A stretch of DNA of 64,000 nt, from assembly GCA_965613685.1 (NCBI GenBank), contig OZ277031.1, positions 1,116,001 to 1,180,000 of the forward strand, written 5' to 3'. The notes beneath the pieces are model-generated. The model was given only the letters and a program-made list of their open reading frames with translations, was not told the DNA's origin and ran no database searches. This stretch comes from Methylotenera oryzisoli_B. Lineage in GTDB: Bacteria; Pseudomonadota; Gammaproteobacteria; Burkholderiales; Methylophilaceae. The translations under genes were made by a program, and so were the position numbers. Shown in pieces: positions 25,278 through 33,175 of this stretch (positions are counted from its first letter, which is position 1; every line of letters begins with the position of its first letter).

Positions 25278-25721
25278 ATGGCATACACAGATTTACGAAA
25301 AGGTCGCCACTCCCAACCAGGCTTGATCTATTTAATCACAACCGTCACACACCATCGGCTCCCCATATTTTCTTCTTTAAAAAATGGCCGAATACTGGTT
25401 AAAGAACTCATGTATCTTAAACAACAAGGCCAAGCAGAAACCTTATGCTACGTCATTATGCCTGATCACTTGCACTGGTTAATGCAGTTGAATCAAGGCA
25501 AGCTGGGTGAAATTGTTGGAGGCTTAAAGGGAAGAAGCGCCCATGCTATTGGGCAGAAGGTTTGGCAAGAAAATTACCATGATCACGCACTGCGTGTGGA
25601 TGAGGATATGCAAAAAATAGCGCGTTACATTGTAGCCAATCCGTTGCGAGCCAAATTAGTTGATCGCATTGAAGATTATTCTTTATGGGACGCTGTTTGG
25701 TTAAAAGATACCTTGGGTTAA
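25278..25721 (+). CDS. REP-associated tyrosine transposase (RAYT, Y1 family)
   Basis: A 147-residue Y1-type transposase-like protein (TnpA_REP family). It has the His-hydrophobic-His metal motif in VIMPDHLHWLMQL, IARYIVANPLRAKLVDRIEDYSLWDA near the end, and the early PGLIYLITTVTHHRLPIF strand. The catalytic tyrosine is likely YIVANP Tyr (about residue 117). RAYTs are single-copy proteins thought to process REP hairpins. REP units lie on both sides (25208-25260 and 25731-25795). GGGAG stands 7-8 bases before the ATG. The gene looks intact. Confidence 0.9.
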   Translation: MAYTDLRKGRHSQPGLIYLITTVTHHRLPIFSSLKNGRILVKELMYLKQQGQAETLCYVIMPDHLHWLMQLNQGKLGEIVGGLKGRSAHAIGQKVWQENYHDHALRVDEDMQKIARYIVANPLRAKLVDRIEDYSLWDAVWLKDTLG

Positions 25722-25730
25722 ATGCTATAA

Positions 25731-25795
25731 GTCGGACTGAAGTCCGACCTACGAATTGCTCATCCTCATCCTCGTAGGTCGGGCTTTAGCCCGAT
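25731..25795. repeat. Type B REP pair downstream of the RAYT gene
   Basis: GTCGGACTGAAGTCCGACCT (from 25731) ends at 25753, and CGTAGGTCGGGCTTTAGCCC begins at 25773 and ends at 25795. The two units are in opposite orientation, 19 bases apart. It also separates the RAYT gene from the convergent mazF. Confidence 0.85.
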
Positions 25796-25803
25796 ATGAA
25801 TAC

Positions 25804-26127
25804 TTAAACAACCCCAATAAAAACAGCCAGCATTCTATTAACGCTCAGCAGCTCTTCTTGCGATAATCGGCCAAAAATCGGGCCAATTTTATCCCGTCCT
25901 ACGGTCTGCACTTTGTCCACCATCACATCCGAGGGTCTAGACAGCCCGTTAATTTCATTAGGCGCTATCGTCACGCGAAACAATGGCGTATCGCGTAACT
26001 CGCTTGTTACAGGCAAAATCACCACCGAGGGATGCTCAGAAAAAAGATCGGATTGAATTACAAGAGCCGGCCGCGGTTTGCCATAATCGCCTTGCAGGGC
26101 AATCGTGACTAAATCCCCACGTTTCAT
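25804..26127 (-). CDS. MazF/PemK-family toxin
   Basis: A 107-residue PemK/MazF-type endoribonuclease toxin: MKRGDLVTIALQGDYGKPRP with the GD and KPRPALVIQ strands, SVVILPVTSEL, then DVMVDKVQTVGRDKIG, all typical. Start at 26127 because the frame upstream only opens at TTG and the ATG overlaps the antitoxin stop (ATGA); AAGG lies 7 bases upstream. The pair forms a type II toxin-antitoxin operon. mRNA cleavage is inferred from family. Confidence 0.9.
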   Translation of the reverse strand: MKRGDLVTIALQGDYGKPRPALVIQSDLFSEHPSVVILPVTSELRDTPLFRVTIAPNEINGLSRPSDVMVDKVQTVGRDKIGPIFGRLSQEELLSVNRMLAVFIGVV

Positions 26128-26336
26128 TGCCAACCTTCTGTGTCAGCCGCTTGCTCTAACCATGTCAGTGTTTCAGCTTCTTGTGGGTCAGAGCGCAGCA
26201 TTAAAGATTGGCGCTTGCACTCTTCAGAAAACGCAGCTTGCCGTGTATCTGGCACCCAGATTTGCACCGGCCGCAAGCCATTAGCGCGCAACTCGGCCCT
26301 GTGTTTTTGCACCCGCTGTGCATTGTCAGTTCGCAT
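26124..26336 (-). CDS. MazE-like antitoxin (DUF3018 family)
   Basis: A 70-residue protein beginning MRTDNAQRVQKHRAELRANG and continuing RPVQIWVPDTR, the DUF3018 antitoxin pattern usually next to MazF. Start at 26336: GAGG 8 bases upstream. It overlaps mazF by 4 bases. An inverted repeat at 26359-26395 lies over its promoter, as expected for autorepression. Confidence 0.88.
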   Translation of the reverse strand: MRTDNAQRVQKHRAELRANGLRPVQIWVPDTRQAAFSEECKRQSLMLRSDPQEAETLTWLEQAADTEGWQ

Positions 26337-26358
26337 AGTTAAAACCTCACCTTGAATC

Positions 26359-26395
26359 ATTACATGTAACACCATATACCCATGTTACATGTAAT
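26359..26395 (-). promoter_or_regulatory. Operator of the mazEF-like operon
   Basis: ATTACATGTAAC (26359-26370) and GTTACATGTAAT (26384-26395) are exact reverse complements 13 bases apart, each half itself palindromic (TTACATGTAA). On the minus strand a TTGCAT and a TATGGT with 17-base spacing lie across it, so binding there would block transcription. The repeat is seen; binding by the antitoxin is inferred. Confidence 0.75.
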
Positions 26396-26492
26396 GCAAG
26401 TTATGTTTTATAACAGACTGAGAATAACGTTAAACTTCAAGGTGGTTGATGTAGCGAGCGCGTCAACTATCTTGACTGATCCAGCTTATCTT

Positions 26493-26556
26493 GTCGGACT
26501 GAAGCCCGACCTACAAAAGCTTGGTTGTCTTCCTGTAGGTCGGGCTTCAGTCCGAC
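26493..26556. repeat. Type B REP pair between mazE and higA
   Basis: GTCGGACTGAAGCCCGACCT (from 26493) to 26514 and its inverse GTAGGTCGGGCTTCAGTCCG (from 26535) to 26556: two perfect reverse-complement 22-mers separated by 20 bases, so the pair can also form one long hairpin. The other bases of 26396-26588 hold no gene that I can see. Confidence 0.85.
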
Positions 26557-26590
26557 AAAAACCTCTAATTATTATAATCATCAACAACAA

Positions 26591-26620
26591 AAAGGCGCTC
26601 ATGATTGAGCGCCTTTTTTT
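26591..26620. terminator. Rho-independent terminator after higA
   Basis: AAAGGCGCTCA-TGAT-TGAGCGCCTTT, an 11-base perfect stem with 4-base loop, with T runs on both strands. It lies about 22 bases after the higA stop on the minus strand and can work in both directions. Confidence 0.85.
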
Positions 26621-26642
26621 GTCAGACACGGTCGTAAAGGGA

Positions 26643-26948
26643 TTACGCTGCCACTTGCATAGGATGAATTTCATGCGCAATCTTTTCACCCACTAAGATT
26701 TGTGCCTGTTTGAGATCAAAACTTGTCTGCAGGTTTAACCAAAACTGTGGGGTGGTATTAAAAAAATGAGCCAACCTTAGGGCAGTATCCGTTGTAATGC
26801 TGCGACGCTCACGAACCACTTCATTAATTCTTGGCGCAGGCACACGCAACTCGATAGATAGCGCATTCGCACTCATACCCAATGGGATAAGGTACTCTTC
26901 CCTAAGAATTTCGCCTGGGTGAATAGGCCTCATGTTGTTTTTAATCAT
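26643..26948 (-). CDS. higA: HigA-family antitoxin
   Basis: A 101-residue HTH antitoxin: MRPIHPGEILREEYLIPLGMSANALSIELRVP is the XRE helix-turn-helix of HigA, followed by RINEVVRERRSITTDTALRLAHFF. Start at 26948 because GAGGAG lies 6 bases upstream; the longer frame overlaps higB. It follows higB by 10 bases, the inverted toxin-first order of HigBA. It should repress the operon through the palindrome at 27252-27266. Confidence 0.92.
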   Translation of the reverse strand: MIKNNMRPIHPGEILREEYLIPLGMSANALSIELRVPAPRINEVVRERRSITTDTALRLAHFFNTTPQFWLNLQTSFDLKQAQILVGEKIAHEIHPMQVAA

Positions 26949-26958
26949 CTCAAACTCC

Positions 26959-27240
26959 TCAATGGTAATCCACAATCTCAACGCATTCAGGGCCATTCGC
27001 TCCCCAAGTAAAGCAAACGCGCCATTGGTCATTGATGCGTATACTGTGCTGGCCAGATCGATTCCCTGATAACTGCTCGAGTCGGTTTCCAGGGGGCGAT
27101 TTTAAATCCCTTAATTCAACAGCATCATCTAACATCTGTAGCTTACGTTCTGCTACCGATCTAATCTGATTAAACCGATGGGCAGGCAGTCCTTGGTAAA
27201 GGGACTTAGTGTCACTGCAACGAAAGGATAGTATAGCCAT
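26959..27240 (-). CDS. higB: HigB-family toxin (RelE/HigB superfamily)
   Basis: A 93-residue toxin of the plasmid-maintenance-killer type: SFRCSDTKSLYQG at the start, KLQMLDDAVELRDLKSPPGNRLEQL, then SIRINDQWRVCFTW, the RelE-like core strands. Family members cut mRNA on the ribosome. The start cannot move later without losing the first conserved strand. The best promoter would start transcription at or near the ATG, so the mRNA may be leaderless; no Shine-Dalgarno is present. Confidence 0.92.
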   Translation of the reverse strand: MAILSFRCSDTKSLYQGLPAHRFNQIRSVAERKLQMLDDAVELRDLKSPPGNRLEQLSGNRSGQHSIRINDQWRVCFTWGANGPECVEIVDYH

Positions 27241-27245
27241 GGAGA

Positions 27246-27274
27246 AATATATAACGCCACGCGTTAAACGTCAA
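27246..27274 (-). promoter_or_regulatory. higBA promoter with operator in the spacer
   Basis: On the minus strand TTGACG (27269-27274), a 17-base spacer, and TATATT (27246-27251). The palindrome TAACGC-GTG-GCGTTA (27252-27266) fills the spacer, so bound HigA would block RNA polymerase. The -10 ends only 5 bases before the higB ATG. Confidence 0.7.
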
Positions 27275-27290
27275 GGGAATGATAACGCGC

Positions 27291-29903
27291 TTAAGCTGGG
27301 GTATCCATCAACTCTTTAAGTTGATACAAGGCATCCAGCGCTTGCTTAGGCGTTAAATCATCGGCTTGCAAGGCCTCCAACGCGCTAAGCGCTGGGTGGA
27401 TGGGCAATTCGGTGGCAGGTTCCGCGCGACCAAACAGTTCCGATTGCGAGCTGGCACTGGCCACATTGTTTTGCTCCAGTTGCGCCAGCTTGCGCTTCGC
27501 CGCGGCCACCACCGATTTAGGGATGCCGGCCAATTGCGCCACTTGCAAGCCGTAACTTTGGTTGGCCGCGCCCTCTTCCACTTTGTGCATAAAGACGATG
27601 GATTTGTTGGCCTCGCTGCCGTGCTCCATGGCATCTAAATGCACGTTAGCCGCTTGCTTGAATTCATCGACAATGCGGGTTAATTCAAAATAATGGGTAG
27701 CAAACAAAGTGTAGCTGCGGTTTTTTTCCAGTAATTGCTTGGCCACCGCCCAGGCTAAACTTAAGCCATCAAAAGTGGAGGTGCCGCGGCCTATCTCGTC
27801 CAACAAGACCAAACTTTTGGCCGTGGCATTGTGCAAGATATTGGCTGTCTCGGTCATTTCCACCATGAAGGTAGATCGGCCACCGGCCAAATCATCAGAC
27901 GCGCCTATGCGCGTCATGATGCGATCAATTTCGCCTATTTTTGACGAACTGGCCGGCACGTAACTGCCACAATGCGCCAACAACACTATCAAGGCGGTCT
28001 GCCGCATAAAGGTCGATTTACCGCCCATATTAGGCCCGGTGATCAGCAACAATTGCCGATAAGGATTAAGCAGCACATCATTGGCAATAAAGGGTTGACC
28101 AGCACTGGCCAGGGTGAGCTGCTCCACCACGGGATGGCGCCCGGCTTGTATGCTTAAGCCCGGTTCTAAGGTAAATTCCGGCGCCACGTAATGCAAGCTC
28201 TGCGCACGCTCGGCAAAGCAACACAACACGTCCAGGCTGGCCACCGCCAGCGCATTGGCTTGCAAGCTAGCGATGCTGGGCAACAAGGCTGCCAACACTT
28301 GTTCATAAAGCATTTTCTCGCGCGCCAAAGCCCGGTCGTTTGCGCTTAGCACTTTATCCTCAAAGGCTTTTAATTCCGGGGTAATGAAGCGCTCTACATT
28401 TTTTAGAGTTTGCCGGCGGCGGTATTCGGCCGGCGCCGTTTCAGCTTGGCTGCGGTTCATCTCAATGTAAAAGCCGTGCACGCTATTGTATTCAACCTTG
28501 AGGTTGGCAATCCCGGTGCGGGCTTTTTCCGACGCCTCAAATTTCAATAAAAACTCACCGTGGTTGCTTTGCAGATTGCGCAGCTCATCCAACTCGGCAT
28601 CAAAGCCATCGGCGATCACGCCGCCGTCACGCAACACCACGCTGGGCTCAGGCTTAATGGCTTGCTGCAATAAATTAATGGCATCGCTTGGCGGCTGCAT
28701 GTTGGCCAACAAGCTTTGTAATAAAGGGCTGCTCAAGCCTTGCAGGCCCGCTTGCAATGCGGGCAATGCCTGCAAGCTCAAAGTTAACCCCGACAAATCG
28801 CGTGGCCGAGCGGTTTTCAAGGCGACCCGCGCGGTGATACGCTCTATGTCGCCCACGGCTTTTAAGGACAGGTTTAAATTGTGGTAACGGTCACTGGCAA
28901 TCAATGCCGCCACTGCTTCGTGGCGCGCGCTCACCTGCGCCCTATCTTGCAATGGCTGATGCAGCCAGTGGCGCAACAAGCGGGCGCCCATGGCCGTGTG
29001 CGTGGTGTTAAGAAGAGAATAAAGCGTGGGGCTGGCTTCGCCACGCAAAGTGAGGTCTATCTCTAGGTTGCGCCGCGTGGCCGCATCCAATTGAATGTAG
29101 GCACTGCTCTGCTCCACCGACAAGGCATTGATGTGCGGCAAGGTGGTGCGCTGGGTGTGCTTCACGTAATCCAGCAAGGCACCGGCGGCGCAGATGGCCG
29201 GATGCAAATCCGCGCAACCAAAGCCATTTAAATCGTAAGTATTGAGTTGCTTGGTAAGGGTAGCAAAAGCGCTGTCAAAATCAAATTGCCAAGGGCTCAA
29301 GCGCTGCTTGGCCACTTTCGTGTTGGCCAAAGCTGCATGCACAAAGTCGTCCGCCAGCAACAATTCACTGGGGGCGATGCGCTCCAATTCCTGCCCCAGC
29401 AAACCCACGGCAATTTCACTCAAGATAAATGTACCCGCAGCCAAATTGATGCGGGCTAAACCGATTAAACCGTCGCCTTGAAACACACTCAGCAACGGCG
29501 TATCACGTGTTTCATCCAGTAAGGCACTGTCGGTTAAGGTGCCGGGCGTTAAGATGCGCGCCACCTGCCTATCCACCGGGCCTTTACTCGTGGCCGGATC
29601 CCCCACTTGCTCGCAGATGGCCACCGCCTCACCCATCTTGGTCAGCTTGGCCAAATAGCCTTCCGCAGCATGGTAAGGCACGCCTGCCATCTTAATTGGC
29701 TGGCCGTTGCTGCTCCCCCGTTGGGTTAAAGTAATGCCAAGTAAGCGCGCGGCTTTTTCCGCATCTTCAAAGAACAATTCGTAAAAATCACCCATGCGAT
29801 AGAACACCAGCTTATCTGGGTGCTGCGCTTTGAGGGCCAAATACTGGCGCATCATGGGCGTGTGATTGCTTGTTGCTTCGTTAGTTTGTTCGATATTATT
29901 CAT
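27291..29903 (-). CDS. mutS: DNA mismatch repair protein MutS
   Basis: Recognises mismatches and starts repair. The 870-residue protein has the mismatch-binding motif FYRMGDFYELFFEDA near residue 40, a clamp region, the Walker A TGPNMGGKSTFMRQTA, LVLLDEIGRGTSTFDGLSLAW (Walker B and signature) and the C-terminal helix-turn-helix region. Start at the ATG 29903, since the frame opens eight codons earlier only with a TTG. Full length. It marks the left edge of the glycan cluster. Confidence 0.96.
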   Translation of the reverse strand: MNNIEQTNEATSNHTPMMRQYLALKAQHPDKLVFYRMGDFYELFFEDAEKAARLLGITLTQRGSSNGQPIKMAGVPYHAAEGYLAKLTKMGEAVAICEQVGDPATSKGPVDRQVARILTPGTLTDSALLDETRDTPLLSVFQGDGLIGLARINLAAGTFILSEIAVGLLGQELERIAPSELLLADDFVHAALANTKVAKQRLSPWQFDFDSAFATLTKQLNTYDLNGFGCADLHPAICAAGALLDYVKHTQRTTLPHINALSVEQSSAYIQLDAATRRNLEIDLTLRGEASPTLYSLLNTTHTAMGARLLRHWLHQPLQDRAQVSARHEAVAALIASDRYHNLNLSLKAVGDIERITARVALKTARPRDLSGLTLSLQALPALQAGLQGLSSPLLQSLLANMQPPSDAINLLQQAIKPEPSVVLRDGGVIADGFDAELDELRNLQSNHGEFLLKFEASEKARTGIANLKVEYNSVHGFYIEMNRSQAETAPAEYRRRQTLKNVERFITPELKAFEDKVLSANDRALAREKMLYEQVLAALLPSIASLQANALAVASLDVLCCFAERAQSLHYVAPEFTLEPGLSIQAGRHPVVEQLTLASAGQPFIANDVLLNPYRQLLLITGPNMGGKSTFMRQTALIVLLAHCGSYVPASSSKIGEIDRIMTRIGASDDLAGGRSTFMVEMTETANILHNATAKSLVLLDEIGRGTSTFDGLSLAWAVAKQLLEKNRSYTLFATHYFELTRIVDEFKQAANVHLDAMEHGSEANKSIVFMHKVEEGAANQSYGLQVAQLAGIPKSVVAAAKRKLAQLEQNNVASASSQSELFGRAEPATELPIHPALSALEALQADDLTPKQALDALYQLKELMDTPA

Positions 29904-29997
29904 GGGATGGCTTAATACACAAATCAATTCACATTATGAGCCATATAGATGTCGATGCAGCACGCCACAAAGGAGTTATTGCCAAGCTCAACCAGCC

Positions 29998-31143
29998 TCA
30001 CGCAGGTTTTCCTATCAACTCGCTCACAACCTGCAAATACTTATCGATGACGATTTTTTCATCAAACTGCAATTCCATTTTCTTGCGCCCAGCTTGACCC
30101 ATGGACGCTCGCTCAGCGACTGACAACCCCAACATGGCTTGCATTTTGGCGGCCAAATCATTTGCATCACGCACTTGGCATAAATAGCCATTCACGCCAT
30201 CGTCCACCACCTCACGGCAACCCACCGCATCTGTAGTAACAATAGGCTTAGCCATGGCTGCCGCCTCCAACAAAGTGCGCGGCGTGCCTTCTCGGTAAGA
30301 GGGCAACACGATGCAATCCGCTTGAGCAATTTCCAGTCGCACATCATCGCTCAAACCCAAATAGCGCACATCGCCCGCTGCTACCCACGCATTCATTTCT
30401 TCAGTGGAGATGGCCGCCGGATTTTGCACATCCAAGAAACCCAATAATCCGAATTCCACATTAGGCCAGCGCGCACGAATTTGCTTGGCTGCCGCCACAT
30501 ACTCCACCACCCCTTTATCGCGGAGCATGCGGGCTATCAACAAAAAGCGAAATGCTCGGCCATTATTGTTGGCGATGGACATAGATGATTTTTCGTTAGC
30601 ACTAAAACGCGTAAGATTAATGCCAGATCCAGGCAGCAAATCAGTTTGCTGAGGCTTCACCAACCCAGCATCAATAAACAATGCCCTGTCATCCCCATTC
30701 TGAAAAAACACCTTGGCAGAACGCCTTAGGGCCAATCGATACAGGCCACGAACCAAACGGACCAGCAAACCGCCTTTAATAAACACAGCACCCAAGCCAG
30801 CTATGTTATTTACCACTGGTATACCTAATAGGCCGGCAGCTAGTGAGCCATAAACATTGGGCTTAACGGTGTAAGCCAACAACACATCGGGCCGCTCACG
30901 GCGCAACAACAGCCAAAACCGAAGGAACAGCTGCAAATCACGCAGCGGATGCGTACCCTGATTGTCCATAGGCAAGGCAACAAATCGGCAACCTAACTCA
31001 GACAAACGAGCTGAATAAGCATCATCCGGCGCCACGGCCACTACCTCATAACCCTCGGCGACAAGAGCGCGGATTAATCCAGTGCGGAAGTTGTGTAAGT
31101 TCCAGGAACTGTTAAGCGCAATAATTACTTTAGGTTTTAGCAT
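29998..31143 (-). CDS. Glycosyltransferase family 4 (PglA-like)
   Basis: A 381-residue GT-B enzyme. N-terminal part: SSWNLHNFRTGLIRALVAEGYEV and PDVLLAYTVKPNVYGSLAA; C-terminal nucleotide-sugar part: FLLIARMLRDKGVVEYV and CIVLPSYREGTPRTLLEAAAMAKPIV (E-x7-E motif). This is the pattern of family 4 transferases that add GalNAc-type or hexose residues to a lipid-linked sugar. Donor and acceptor are unknown. Last gene of the cluster in transcription order. Confidence 0.85.
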   Translation of the reverse strand: MLKPKVIIALNSSWNLHNFRTGLIRALVAEGYEVVAVAPDDAYSARLSELGCRFVALPMDNQGTHPLRDLQLFLRFWLLLRRERPDVLLAYTVKPNVYGSLAAGLLGIPVVNNIAGLGAVFIKGGLLVRLVRGLYRLALRRSAKVFFQNGDDRALFIDAGLVKPQQTDLLPGSGINLTRFSANEKSSMSIANNNGRAFRFLLIARMLRDKGVVEYVAAAKQIRARWPNVEFGLLGFLDVQNPAAISTEEMNAWVAAGDVRYLGLSDDVRLEIAQADCIVLPSYREGTPRTLLEAAAMAKPIVTTDAVGCREVVDDGVNGYLCQVRDANDLAAKMQAMLGLSVAERASMGQAGRKKMELQFDEKIVIDKYLQVVSELIGKPA

Positions 31144-33174
31144 TTATTTTGATGAATACAACTCAGTAGCAATTTTTTTACCCACTAAATAAGCCCCATT
31201 AAAATTTAAATGGTCATCATCTTGATATAAATATGTTGAGCCACTCTTAAGACTACAGTCATCTTGATCACAAAAGGTTTGAATTGGATCAATCACCAAC
31301 ATATTAGGAAAATCAACTTCTATAGCATCAAAAATTTTACGATATTCATGCTGCCTCAATACCACTTGATTAATAGAAATACGACATCGAGCATCTTCAT
31401 CTTGGTAAGCACTTATAAAAACAGGCCGCCTTCCACAGAATGGAGGGTAAAAACCAAATTCGGGTACTTGGTGAACATACACCACCTTTTTACCTGCCAT
31501 CGTGAGGTCAGTAATAGTTTGATGCAATGAATTAGAAAATACTCTAGAGTTTCCTTTGATAACCTCAGAATTTGCCTTATAACTATAAGACCCAGTCGAA
31601 AATTTTCCATCAACCGCCCCAAAACCAACAGCACTACCAACTTGATTTGCCCACCTCGAAACCAACAATACTGTCTTTACAGAATGATCTGATATCGCCC
31701 AATGATAAACAGACTCGTAGCTCTCTCTACACTTACGAGTAATGCCAAGTTGATTGTAGGATTCAACGCCCCTTAAAGGAGAGCACCCCCCTACTGCTAC
31801 AACAACGACTTGAATCATTGGATTAACTTCCTGAATTGCTTTAGCTAACCCTTGCGACAACGCCATCCCATGGCTATCACCTATGAGTAATATTTTTTCT
31901 GATTGGCGACCTGTTGAGGCGCACTTTGCGATATCTGGTATCGGGGAGTCACATGACGTGAATTTTGAAATGTTCAATTTATTTGGGACATCAATAGAAT
32001 ACAAACTAATATCTCCAAGCTTTAACAATCGTTCAGGAAAACCATTTCTGCAATACAGAATACTACCAAGAACACTAATAGCAAGCATTGTTATAACAAG
32101 CTTGGTTACAACGGATTTAACTGCTTCTAAAGATTGGTGATAAGTCATTTTGCGTATTGGCTGTTCAATAAAACGAAAGGTCAACCAAGCAAAACAGATA
32201 CCGACGATTAAGCATAAAAACCTAATCTCTCTTGATGGAGTGCCACCATCGACAATTGTAGCAAAACTCAAAATAGGCCAATGCCATAAATAGAGAGGAT
32301 AGCTTATTAAACCGAGCCAAACCAATGGCCTTTGACTTAAAACGTTTCGGTTAAGCCAGGCAAAAGGTCCAGAAATTATTATAAGCATGGCACCAAGTGT
32401 AGGTAATAATACCCAAAATCCTGGAAAAATTTTATTTGAATCAATAAACAACAGCGCAGTAAAGAGCAAGATTGCCCCAATAATTGAAATTAAACTTTGT
32501 GCTCTTTGAGTTTTCGTATCATCAATAAAGCTTTGTGGATGCAACTCAAAATAAGCGACTACTGCGCCCCCCATCAACTCAAAAAAACGCGAAAATGGAG
32601 AATAAAAAGCAATAACGGGATCCTTCTCAACAAGGAAAATATTAAATGAAAATGATAATATTGCTGTCACGCCAACAATCAATAAAACCTTTTTGCTGCA
32701 TCGAAAGAATATAACTAATGCAATAGGCCAAAAAAGGTAAAATTGCTCCTCCACGCCAAGTGACCAAAGATGCAATAATGGTTTTAAATTAGCATTAAGA
32801 TCAAAATACCCCGCATCATTTAAAGAGAGAAAGTTAGCAAAAAATAAGCTTCCAGCCACTGCATGCCGACCAAGCTGCTTTAACTCCAAATTCAATAAAG
32901 CAAACCAACCAAATAGCAAAGTGGTCAGAATTACGATAATCAATGCTGGGAAAATGCGAATTATTCTTCGCTCATAAAACCTGCCAACCCTAAAAGTACC
33001 TAGTTCAAGTTCCCGAAATATTCTTTGGCTAATCAGATACCCTGATATAACAAAGAATATATCTACTCCCACAAAGCCGCCTTGGAACCAATGTGGGAAA
33101 GAATGAAAAAGTAAGACTGAGAGAACTGAAAAAGCTCTTAAACCATCAATATCTTTACGATAGTTAAATTTCAC
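31144..33174 (-). CDS. Acyltransferase 3 family O-acetylase with SGNH domain (OafA/YrhL-like)
   Basis: A 676-residue inner-membrane protein. Residues about 1-370: acyltransferase-3 domain with ten or so membrane segments, starting KFNYRKDIDGLRAFSVL, then GGFVGVDIFFVISGYLI and LWSLGVEEQFYLFWP. Residues about 420-676: periplasmic SGNH hydrolase-type domain with LIGDSHGMALSQGL and a late DDDHLNFNGA (Asp/His). Such proteins O-acetylate surface polysaccharides. The start is GTG at 33174, one base after the wecE-like stop. AT-rich compared with the core half. Confidence 0.9.
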   Translation of the reverse strand: MKFNYRKDIDGLRAFSVLSVLLFHSFPHWFQGGFVGVDIFFVISGYLISQRIFRELELGTFRVGRFYERRIIRIFPALIIVILTTLLFGWFALLNLELKQLGRHAVAGSLFFANFLSLNDAGYFDLNANLKPLLHLWSLGVEEQFYLFWPIALVIFFRCSKKVLLIVGVTAILSFSFNIFLVEKDPVIAFYSPFSRFFELMGGAVVAYFELHPQSFIDDTKTQRAQSLISIIGAILLFTALLFIDSNKIFPGFWVLLPTLGAMLIIISGPFAWLNRNVLSQRPLVWLGLISYPLYLWHWPILSFATIVDGGTPSREIRFLCLIVGICFAWLTFRFIEQPIRKMTYHQSLEAVKSVVTKLVITMLAISVLGSILYCRNGFPERLLKLGDISLYSIDVPNKLNISKFTSCDSPIPDIAKCASTGRQSEKILLIGDSHGMALSQGLAKAIQEVNPMIQVVVVAVGGCSPLRGVESYNQLGITRKCRESYESVYHWAISDHSVKTVLLVSRWANQVGSAVGFGAVDGKFSTGSYSYKANSEVIKGNSRVFSNSLHQTITDLTMAGKKVVYVHQVPEFGFYPPFCGRRPVFISAYQDEDARCRISINQVVLRQHEYRKIFDAIEVDFPNMLVIDPIQTFCDQDDCSLKSGSTYLYQDDDHLNFNGAYLVGKKIATELYSSK

Positions 33175-33175
33175 T

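Noticed and set aside
26949..27032. N-terminal extension of higA into higB
   Set aside because: GAGGAG stands before the ATG at 26948, and the extension is a shadow of the higB C terminus.
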